This document shows positions 55,330-64,000 of a stretch of DNA of 64,000 nt, piece after piece. The number at the start of each line of letters is the position of its first letter. The stretch's first letter is position 1. The notes below the pieces were generated by a model, which saw only the letters and a list, made by a program, of their open reading frames with translations, made no database searches and was not told the origin of the DNA. The stretch is from Clonostachys chloroleuca. Taxonomy: Eukaryota > Ascomycota > Sordariomycetes > Hypocreales > Bionectriaceae. Location of the stretch: positions 7,254,001 to 7,318,000 of the forward strand of contig JBANAY010000004.1 in assembly GCA_037952775.1 (NCBI GenBank), written 5' to 3'. The position numbers were made by a program, and so were the translations under genes.

Positions 55330-58201
55330 TAAGTAACATACCGCTGGTTGTAAAATACAAACTGAAGGAGAACGAATGCAGAGGCTCTCCTTGTCTCTCT
55401 TCATGTTAGCACGATCCAAGTGGCGAATCTTTCATCTTCATTAGACATGTTGCATATTCACCCAGTGTATTCTTCAGATTGGAACCCAATGTCTATTTCG
55501 CGCATTGATTATGTAGCCTTCCCGGTCCAGATTCCTCGGATATGGCCGGTTCAACAATTAAATACTCATCCACTATTTTTAGTCCTCATAGCTTCGCAAT
55601 TCACCGCCGTCTCAACCTTAAGCCAGTAATAACCGAACCCTTTCCTGGGTTAAGTTGATGGAAATACCATTGCCACCTTCCACGTTAAGAAATGGTAGCT
55701 GCTTGATACTTTCACAAAAGGACCAAATCACCAGGGAAAGACGCGAGTATAAAAGGGGCTGCAACCATTTAGGAAGCTGCAGTCCATTTGGTTCTCACAA
55801 CAACGTGTTTTGGAAACGGGTTCGCATGTAGCCTATGAATTCAATGCCAGTGTAGATTACTTGAGTATCACGCTTGTGAGATTGGGAGAGCCATATGACA
55901 GGCGTGAATTTTTCACGTCCTTTAATAGTCGATGGGTATTAGCATTAGGACACATGTAACAGGTCAGTCGTATTCATGTTATTGAGATGTCGGGTCTGGC
56001 ATCTTCATTGCTGTTTTTTTTACTCTGTACTCGAACCCTCTCACCCGTATGATAGGCCAGCAAGGAATAGCGTGTCTTCGGCTCCAATCCCGTCACGGGA
56101 AGTCAAATGGGGGAAAGTTGAGTGAACAAATTGTTGTGCTGAGGGCGGCTAGGTTCGCTTGCAGGAACGCGATATCATTCCGAAAGAGTTGATAACATGT
56201 GGCAGTCACAGCAAAGCAAGAGAGGGAATGTGCATGCCTTGGCTGTTTGAAAAGACCCACTGATCGGTGAATTTCGGAAGTTTCCTTGATTCTTCATCAT
56301 CCATTGTCAACTGTAGGACTTCACCCCACACCTACTGTGATGCTCTCTGAAGCATCCACTAAAGGCACCTGAGATATATATATTAAAAAGGAAGCTAGAG
56401 CTTGAAGGGCGTGAGAACTTTTGCATCCGACACGAAAGAAGAAGAATTATGTCCATAATGGGTGCATTATTCCTGTCGGAATCAGCTGGTGAATAACGTT
56501 CAAAAACAATGGCACTTTTTCATCATCTCGTTAACTTCATCGAGAAGCATACTAGAAGTACCGAAGGGGGAACTTTTGAGTGACCGTATGTGCCATTCCA
56601 GCTCCCATGAGGCACTGTGTATGGTTGTGTATGGAGTCGTACAAGTAGGGCAGTGCAACACTACGCCCACAATACTGACAGGATGTTATGACCTGATAAT
56701 CATCTTGGTGTGGTTGCTCCCTAAGTGGAAAGTTTTATATCTACCGTGAGTCATTTATATGGTGTAGCTCAAGCATGCATAAGTTGTATTGTAACGCAAA
56801 GTGAAAGCCTAAATGGGATTACCTTCTGTTCACCGTAGAGCCTCGAGGGTCAGGCTTACGTTATGTGGGCGAAGGCGGCATTCAGAAGAGCCGAGGCTAG
56901 TAGGGGGACACGTCGCGAGCCGGGAGGGGCGATAACTGGCGGTGTTCCCAAGTTTGGCTGAATGAAAAGACAGATAGGTACAGCTACTGTAATCCACAGA
57001 TCGGCAAGCATAAATGCCAAGTTTATTCATATGCATGATAAAAGGCTTGTTACTGTAGCTAAGCATCAGGCGAAGTATTGGCCAGCTTGGCGGTGTAATC
57101 CCTATCTGCTGATTTGTTGACCTACTGTTAGGAATAATGAGAGTTTCAAGGGTCAAGGCTCAAAGACGAGGGTCCACGATCGATGTCACATAGCGTTTCG
57201 ATTGCAGGGATATGACTGTGCCAGTAGTGGTTTTGGAGGTTGGAAGTGAGGGGAGGCTTACGACGACTGGTTACATTGCAGACCTCCAGATTCAACCTAA
57301 ATGGGCCATCGAGCATGGTGTCAAATAATCTAGAGGCCAACTTGGTATTCAACCCATGTTCCCTCGGAGGACAATAGATACCCGCCCTGCACACTATCTA
57401 CTACCTACCTCTTACATACTCATAAGAGCTGGGACCATTGTCGGTACCACCTTGTTCCCTATGGTGTATTAAAAGCGGAAATTGGTGTCATCATCACTTT
57501 TTACTTGGCGAGCTTTGAGCAGAAGCAACTCTTTGCATTCTCCTTGACGTACACCCGTGTATTGTATTGCACTTGTTTCTTTTTCTAAAGTTTTATCGAC
57601 TAAGTCTAGTTGGCAAGATTTTATTTTGACAAGTATTGTAGAGTAGCTTGTGGGCATTGGATGAATTATCATGGATTCCGCTCTCTTCAGCAAGCTTGTA
57701 ACATCGAGAATGAGACTGGAACTTCTGGAACGGACCCCGTACACCCCCCACCATCTTGTAAGTGATTTGGGCCCATATCAGGTTGATTTTTGAAATCAGC
57801 TCGCCGTGATTGGTCCTCTTACTGAAAAAGGAACATTGGGCTTTCTTTCTGTTCATGGATCAAGGCGTGTGCCCCACAGTTTTGAACCATGAATGTTGGA
57901 GGTGTATGCAGGCTCGAAACTCCTAACGGCCTATGTTGCAATGTTTCTTTGGACTGCCCAAACATATGCTTGCATCACATTCCAATAAAGGCAAGAGTAA
58001 ACGATAAGGATTCCATTTGTAGACGCCATGGAGACCGTTGGGAGCCAAACAAAACGCGCAATTGCAGACTCAGGGAATGAAGTGAAGGTATGAAAAGTAT
58101 ATGAAGGAGATGCCATCCGCCCTTCGAATGCTTCCAACTCAACAGCAGACCCCCGGCAGTCACTTCAACATCGTAGTATTTGAGTCTCTGAATCCCACAA
58201 T
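55330..58201. other. 2.9-kb intergenic stretch
   Basis: No gene supported. TATATATATT near 56375 precedes only short frames. A GC-rich patch at 56840-56940 stands out from the AT-rich surroundings but carries no recognised repeat or coding motif. Confidence 0.4.
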
Positions 58202-59475
58202 ATGCGCCTGTCCTTAGTCTTTACGACAGTCGTCGTGGCTACTCCCTTTGTAGCTGCCCATCCTGGAGATGACCACTCCAAGGACGTTCTGCAACGCCGA
58301 GACTTTGTCTCCAAGGTGGAACGGACCGACCTGGCTCATTGTGCTGAAACCTTCAAAGCGCGTGGTATTGAGAAGCGGGCCATTGAACGTCGAAAGAACA
58401 TCATGAAGCAACGGTCCAGTAGCCGCCGCGTGGTTCGTGCTCCTGAAGACTTGAACAAATCTCATTATTCATCCTATAAGTATGATTTGGAGACCCCCTT
58501 GGATGTCATCTTTGGCAATGGCACATCTTGCCTCCTCAGCCCCGAAGCGACCGAGGGGCCTTACTGTGAGTATTACATATTCGCCTTTAAAACAAGAGCA
58601 TTTATTAGACCCCAAGGACTAATCATACTATAGATGTTGCTGGCGAGTATGTCCGCCTAGATATTACCGATGACGAGCCCGGGGTGCCTCTGATCCTGGA
58701 CTTGGACGTCTTTGACGTCGATACCTGCGAGCCCATCACTGATACTTTTGTTGAAGTTTGGAGTAAGTTGATATCCTACGGGGTAAACTGGAAGTATGTT
58801 TCATAACTAACAAGTCTAGGTTGTAATTCAACTGGAGTCTACTCTGGTGTGTCTAGTGGTGGCGACTACACCTCCGCACCCGAAAACCTCAAGACCACTT
58901 TCCTTCGAGGCTTTCAAAAGACTGACGAGATTGGCGCCGTGCGCTTTGATGGAATCTATCCGGGCCACTATAGCGGGAGGACGCAACACATTCACCTTAT
59001 GGTTCACCCCAACGCAACTGAGCGATCCAACCACACCATCGCTGACACCACTGCAAGCCATGTCGGCCAAGTGTTTTTTGACCAGGATCTGACTGATGCT
59101 GTTGAGCTGGTGGCCCCTTACAATACCAACACCCAGCCCATCACTGTCAACTCACGGGACGGTATCCTTAACGAGATTCTGCGAACCAGTGACCCCATTG
59201 TCCAATACGTCTTCCTCGGTGACCAGATCCAGGACGGCATCCTTGCCTGGATCAGCTTTGGCATCAACTCCACCTATGCTCGCACTGTTAGTGCCGCAGC
59301 TACATACTACGAGGGAGGTGGACAGGATAATGGAGGTGGCGGCGGCGGTCCTGGCGGTCCTGGCGGTCCCGGAGGCCCTCCCCCAGGCAGTGATTTCCCA
59401 TTCCCAACGGGTACTGACTTGCCAACTGACTTGCCCACCGGCACACCTATCAAAACTCCCACCTCATCCGCCTAA
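58202..59475 (+). CDS. Secreted intradiol ring-cleavage dioxygenase-like protein
   Basis: Three exons: 58202-58565, 58634-58762 and 58820-59475 (introns 68 and 57 bp), giving 382 residues. Signal peptide MRLSLVFTTVVVATPFVAA. Non-haem Fe(III) ligands expected for the family are present: Tyr in EGPYYVAGEYVR (restored by intron 1), Tyr in GIYPGHYSGR and His in RTQHIHLMVH. Secreted fungal members lack the N-terminal dimer helix domain and are thought to act on extracellular catechols or lignin-derived aromatics. The C-terminus is a Gly/Pro-rich linker (GGPGGPGGP) and PTDLPTGTP tail, probably disordered or O-glycosylated; no anchor signal follows it. Confidence 0.9.
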
Positions 59476-60106
59476 GTGAGTGAGTGGTGGAGATGACTGG
59501 ACTGATGATGCCTTGGGACGTCTTCGGGAGTCCGTCGGGGTCGGGAAAAAAAAGCAACGTACACGATGATGCAAAGCCTCTCACTTACTTTTCCTTCTCT
59601 CGAAAATGGGGACGAAATTACTTTCTTTCGCACGAGTTGTTGAAACAAATTGCATGCCTTATGACTCGATACGGTTATTATTTTTTCCAAGTCTAGCTAC
59701 TTGTTTTACATAAGTATATACAAAACTGGCTTCGTCCCGTAGACTATGTATAGTGCAAGATCCAGATCGCAAGCCCAGAGCATCCAATGACACCAGTAAG
59801 AGCTCATTCATCACGTGAATGTTCTTAATTTCTGGAATTGGTGTCAATTATGTCTGATAAGATATTTTAAGTCATTAAAATCAGGTGCGTACAAAGAAAT
59901 GAAACATATCCCGCAATGCTAATAACCTTTCGCCATCTTGAATTGATCGTTACAATTGAACTAGAGAATTCCAACGAAAACAAACCTTCAAAACAGCGAA
60001 CAACGGAAGCGATGTGCCAGGAACAACATATCATGAAACCATAAGCAAATAATTAAACACCCAACACGATGATCGTATTCCGTAGTCCAGTATTTTCATT
60101 ATCCCC
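59476..60106. other. Intergenic between convergent genes
   Basis: 3' regions of both genes; nothing else recognised. Confidence 0.4.
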
Positions 60107-60673
60107 TTAGTTGGGAGTGATGATGATTCGGGGCCCACGGTAAATTGGGTTCCAGGACACCCGATCAGTGTCATAGACGCCGACAACCTCAAAACCTTCG
60201 ACAGTTCCAGCAGGCTTGCAGTCGACCTTGTTGGTCAGGTAGCTGCTGTATTTGCCTTCCCAGGTGGCATCGCCTCCGCTAACCATGTTCAATCGACCAA
60301 GGTGGATGTTCCGCTGGTTTCCGGGGCCCCAAGTCGTAGTGCTGGCCGTGGCTGGCTTGTTGCTGGTGTAGAGGTCGAGCTTCTTGCTTCCGGTGAGGGT
60401 GTCGTCGGGATGGAGGCCGAAGGCGAACTGACACTTCTTACCGCTGGCCTCGGGAGGGTAGGTGAAAGTGATGAGCGTAGTGAGATCTTGTCCGTGGTTG
60501 GCGTTCGACTTGTCAACCTCGCCAACTACGGAAGCGGTGATGGCTCCCGTGCCCACATTGTATTTCCAGAGGGCGGATGGCTTGAATGACACTTCGTCGC
60601 GGGTTTCGATGGGCACGGCTGATACTGAGACAGCGGCAATGACAGAAGTAATGATGGCCTTGGAGAAGAGCAT
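60107..60673 (-). CDS. Secreted But2 C-terminal-domain protein
   Basis: Single exon, 188 residues from the ATG at 60673, chosen because it starts a signal peptide (MLFSKAIITSVIAAVSVSA) and lies about 140 bp from a TATA box. Downstream features match the But2 C-terminal domain family: a beta-rich domain with SGKKCQFAFGLHPDD, a middle WGPGNQRNIHLGRL and the late GFEVVGVYDTDRVSWNP. Two Cys could form a disulfide. These small secreted fungal proteins have no proven function; the name comes from a yeast ubiquitin-like binding protein. Possibly an abundant surface or effector-like protein. Confidence 0.78.
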   Translation of the reverse strand: MLFSKAIITSVIAAVSVSAVPIETRDEVSFKPSALWKYNVGTGAITASVVGEVDKSNANHGQDLTTLITFTYPPEASGKKCQFAFGLHPDDTLTGSKKLDLYTSNKPATASTTTWGPGNQRNIHLGRLNMVSGGDATWEGKYSSYLTNKVDCKPAGTVEGFEVVGVYDTDRVSWNPIYRGPRIIITPN

Positions 60674-60808
60674 TTTGAAACAGGAAGACTGGTTCTTGAC
60701 GAAGAAAAGGATGATGTGAAGGTATTGAGTGCTTTTAGGGTTGTTTATTTGGCTGTTGATGGTGTTGAGAATATCGAGAGAAGTTTCGGAGGACGTATAT
60801 CGCATGGG

Positions 60809-60816
60809 TTTATATA
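60809..60816 (-). promoter_or_regulatory. TATA box (TATATAAA)
   Basis: On the minus strand, about 140 bp upstream of the But2-domain gene's ATG. Confidence 0.6.
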
Positions 60817-62667
60817 AAACTTTGAGCCAAAGCTTAAGACGACTTAGAGCTGCGGCTGAACATAAGCCTAAGTCTCTCACAGCTACCCAAGGCACAATTG
60901 GGTGTAGACATGCCCGTTTTGGTGGTGATGCTAAAAGTAGTCACTCTATTCTCGAGTCTCAGCCCTCATGTGGCGGCTCCGCCCTGCCCAGAAGCAAATA
61001 GACAAGATCATTTACATAACGACTGTGGCGGAGGACCAGGCTAGTCTTCACACTATTAATCATAGGGCGGCCAATGATATCAGACGAGACCGGCACTAAG
61101 TTGGTAAGTCTGAGGCCAGCAAAAACGCAGCAGTTTCTCATGCGGGGTGGACTCAGCTCTGCGAATTGGGCAGCGCTGTGAACGGAATGTGGCGTCTCTA
61201 GAACGCGATGGTTCCGTCACGAGGGTGACTCAACTAAGACGTTTACCGTTTAGCATTTTAAGCTTGTAGGCTGTGGCTTTTCTCCTCCCAATAAGCAGGC
61301 GTTTTTTCTATTTTAGCAGTTGTTTAGGGCCCAGTGGCTAGTAGCGCATTCAATAGTCCGACTTGTGTGAATCAGCCCCAGAGGACCGGTGTGATGGGTT
61401 GCTTTCTCCACGTTCCGTGTATTCCCTTCCCTTCCCTTCCCATCAGTGAATCACGCCATCTGTCATATTTTCCATCATCTTCTAGTATAATTGCAGCCGT
61501 AGGTTTTTTCTTTCGAATTTGGGGCGGCCTATTTTAAGAAAGCACAGCCCTGGTGTCAGTGAGCGACTAGTGGCTTTGCTGCCACAACATTTTCATAAGT
61601 GTAGCCTGTGAGAGGATTGCTTGACTTGACATTGTCTCGCATTACTCTCTACTCTGTAAATGCTGCGTATCTATTATGCCTATGATGTGGTACCTCTCGC
61701 TTGAAGGCGAGAAATACCCTTCTTGCGACGAGGAACTGGCTCTTCGTAGCAGGAATGCGAGCTGAGCTAGCATGGTGCCAGTGACTGTCCTGCATAATGG
61801 GATTGGTAGAAACTAAGCCCCGTTGGTTCGCGAGGCGTTCTACCAGCAACGGCGCAAATTCTTGTCTCACATTGGTTACCCTCCTAGGTGAGATGATGGA
61901 TCTTCCCAGTGGCGGGTGGTGAGCAACACGAAACTGCGCTCGGGTTATTGATTCTATCTTCCAGTCTTCTGCGGGAGTCTGTCCTACGACAACTACATGG
62001 TTCCCTATACGATACAGTCATCAGCTCTTTATAGTTTGGCTTGGATATATACCATCGAAACTGTTTGACTTGTGTCTGTTCCTATCCTGTATTGAAGCAA
62101 GAGATAAAAGAGTATATCACCCCGATACACCCCTCCGTAAGAGAACAGCGCTGAAAATTCCTCTGCCTTTCTTTCTATTTTTCTGGTCCAAAGTCTACCA
62201 TGGTTGACTTATGGAATTTTCAGTCCAAGAAGAAATCTAGTAAGGTTGCATCTGAGTGTAAAGACGTGCGGGGATTTCTTGCCTTTAACTCTAGCTGGGG
62301 CGGCGTCCATCAGAGAGCTCATCACAGAAATTTTGTATGCGAGAAGTCTCTATACGAGGAGTATTCAATTGAATTAGGGCAGCTTGAAAGTAAAGCTTCT
62401 GCTATACAGTGATTTTCAGCATTATCACTCCTCTGTGCGCAATAAAGACTAAGTGTTTACAAGAATATTTGAGTATGAATGGAAGAGACGTAGGTTATGC
62501 CATATAAGTACATAATTTGAATGTGGAAGATGGTCGCCAAGGCGGCCAAATCTATGATACGTGTTTTTCACAGAAGTTGTCAAACAATCTGGATGACCAG
62601 CAGCGTAGAGTTAGTGAGTAAGTCGGGATGTAAGCCTTCATCTTACAAAGTGTTGGGACGCCTGGCG
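60817..62667. other. 1.85-kb intergenic stretch
   Basis: No firm gene. A 70-residue frame at 62200-62412 begins with a good ATG context (ACCATGG) and is Lys/Ser-rich, but has no domain or signal. It is left uncalled. Confidence 0.4.
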
Positions 62668-64000
62668 TTAGTCACGAGCCTCGACAGCGGGAGACTCGCG
62701 GTAAGTAGTAGTGTAGTCATCTTCACCGGTCAACTCCTCAAGAGTCTTTCTCTTGGTCTCAGGGATCAGCAACGTGGTACCACAGCCAATAAGCATGAAG
62801 AGGGCATAAATCTCAAGGACGTGATCCTGCCAAGGCGCCGGATTTGCCTTTGTTCCTCCGTGAGTTCGGAGAGGAGCAATGGCTCCTTGCCCGATGATAG
62901 ACCCAATCTTGCCGCTCGCAGCAGAAATGCCATGAGAGGTAGAACGGTATCGAGTAGGAAAGACTTCACCTGGCACAACGAAAGTCGTTGTGTTGGGACC
63001 TGGTTTCAGTGGTTAGACGTATCCTTGCTCATCTATTGTTAGTATCGAGGACACACTTACCGAAGTTGAAGAAGAATTGCGCAAGAACATAAATAGCAAG
63101 GAGACCACTTGAGGAGATGTGGAAGTAGGCAAACCCCATAACAATGAATAGAATAGTCAGGATAATGAAGCCACCGAGCTGAATTGTCTTGCGTCCGAGG
63201 GTATCAATCGTTGCAACCGAGACCCAGTATCCGGGAACAGCGCCAGCAAGGACAATAATGATATTGCCGACGGCAGTATTATACAAGAACTGGTATACGT
63301 TATGTGTGTTCTTGGTGGAATATCCGATCACTTGGAGGATAGTTGCATTATTCAAACTGAGGCCATAGAAAGCCACATCAAGACAGAACCATGAACCGGC
63401 TGTTCCAAGCAAGAGCAGGAAGTTCTTGCGCTTGCGGTAGTGCCTGAAGAAGTCACTCCAGCTGGCCTTGGTGACTTGAAGGTTCTCACGAGCGGCGATT
63501 TGGGTCTCGACGCGAACCAGGTCTTCGGTATGCCCCTCAGGCTTGCCTGACAAGTAGGCCTTGACATCCTTGTCAGCCTTGTCAACATCGCGGGCGACAT
63601 CGAAGGTATATCGAGGAGTCTCGGGGATAGTAAGACGGTCTGAGAGAGTCTCCTATTAGCCGACGATGAGTCGGTCGCATAATATTCGAAGTATACTTAC
63701 AGTATAGGGCTATACAAGCAGGCACACCGCCAAATCCAATGAGTATTCGCCACATCCTATCAACGGCAACTTGGCAGGCTCCAGTACACGTACTGGTTGT
63801 AGCAGCTATCTCAGTTTGTGACTTGAAAGCAAGCGTAACGAAAAGCATGACGAGAGCACCAGTTAGTTGGCCAATGCCCTGCATAGCAAAGACAGCAGCC
63901 ATCATAGCGCCACGCCACTTGGTCGTCGCGAACCTACGATTGCCTTATTAGCATATAACACTAGATAAATGGCCTAGAAAACAGTAAAGAGACTTACTCG
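62668..64000 (-). CDS. PHO84-like inorganic phosphate:H+ symporter (MFS), 3' part
   Basis: Exons 64000(partial)-63998, 63933-63701, 63639-63061 and 62999-62668; introns 61-64 bp, all in phase. The visible protein starts within FATTKWRGAMMAAVF and carries the MFS helices of the second half. These include [42 protein letters not shown] (split by the last intron) and the C-terminal PETKRKTLEELTGED. GPNTTTFxxPxExFPTR is characteristic of the fungal phosphate:H+ symporter group around PHO84, plasma-membrane transporters induced by phosphate starvation. The N-terminal half lies beyond the window. Confidence 0.9.

Noticed and set aside
62200..62412. 70-codon frame with good ATG context
   Set aside because: No domain, signal peptide, clear TATA spacing or other support.
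1..64000. A secondary-metabolite gene cluster
   Set aside because: No PKS, NRPS, terpene synthase or prenyltransferase core gene is visible; regulators, SDRs and transporters are scattered with unrelated genes.

Overview
The window reads as nuclear DNA of a filamentous ascomycete (Pezizomycotina, perhaps Sordariomycetes or a close class; inferred). Genes are monocistronic on both strands. Introns are short (50-180 bp), GT-AG, with CTRAC/CTAAC-like branch sites. The protein families are typical fungal accessory genes: Zn2Cys6 regulators, HET, PTH11-like rhodopsin, But2, DUF3425 and TPR kinases. No rRNA, tRNA, CRISPR array or prokaryotic operon was found. Exon coordinates come from reading splice signals and checking reading phase by hand.

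Layout. 0-6 kb: the end of a DUF3425 regulator, a secreted histidine-acid-phosphatase-like protein, then a Zn2Cys6 regulator divergent from a metal-dependent amidohydrolase; their shared promoter holds four GTCGGA sites spaced exactly 10 bp apart. 6-13.5 kb: a decaying kinase-TPR gene, a frameshifted SDR and a frameshifted fungal regulator. 15-27 kb: PTH11/rhodopsin-like protein, CHK-like kinase, arabinitol-type SDR, allantoate-type MFS transporter, metallophosphoesterase and GH18 chitinase. 27-30.4 kb: long gene-poor, locally GC-rich tract. 30-36.6 kb: a 68-residue Cys-rich protein, an AYR1-like SDR, a small conserved calycin-like protein, an FMO pseudogene and an F-box protein. 38-45 kb: GPI-type surface protein, S33 secreted peptidase, two unrecognised gene relics and a second Zn2Cys6 regulator. 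45.4-45.7 kb: an AT-rich element with 40-bp inverted repeats. 46-55 kb: frameshifted F-box protein, an ENTH/VHS-like candidate, a secreted lysine-rich repeat protein and a HET-domain protein. 58-64 kb: secreted intradiol dioxygenase, But2-domain secreted protein and the 3' part of a PHO84-like phosphate transporter.

How the genes fit together. There is no single biosynthetic cluster. The window looks like a fast-evolving accessory region rich in secreted proteins (phosphatase, chitinase, peptidase, dioxygenase, But2, GPI protein, lysine-rich protein), regulators and gene relics. The best-supported functional unit is the Zn2Cys6 regulator with its divergent amidohydrolase. The least explained product is the lysine-rich secreted repeat protein at 51.4-52.9 kb. 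Single frameshifts, some in G runs, recur in otherwise well-preserved genes, so real decay must be separated from assembly error.
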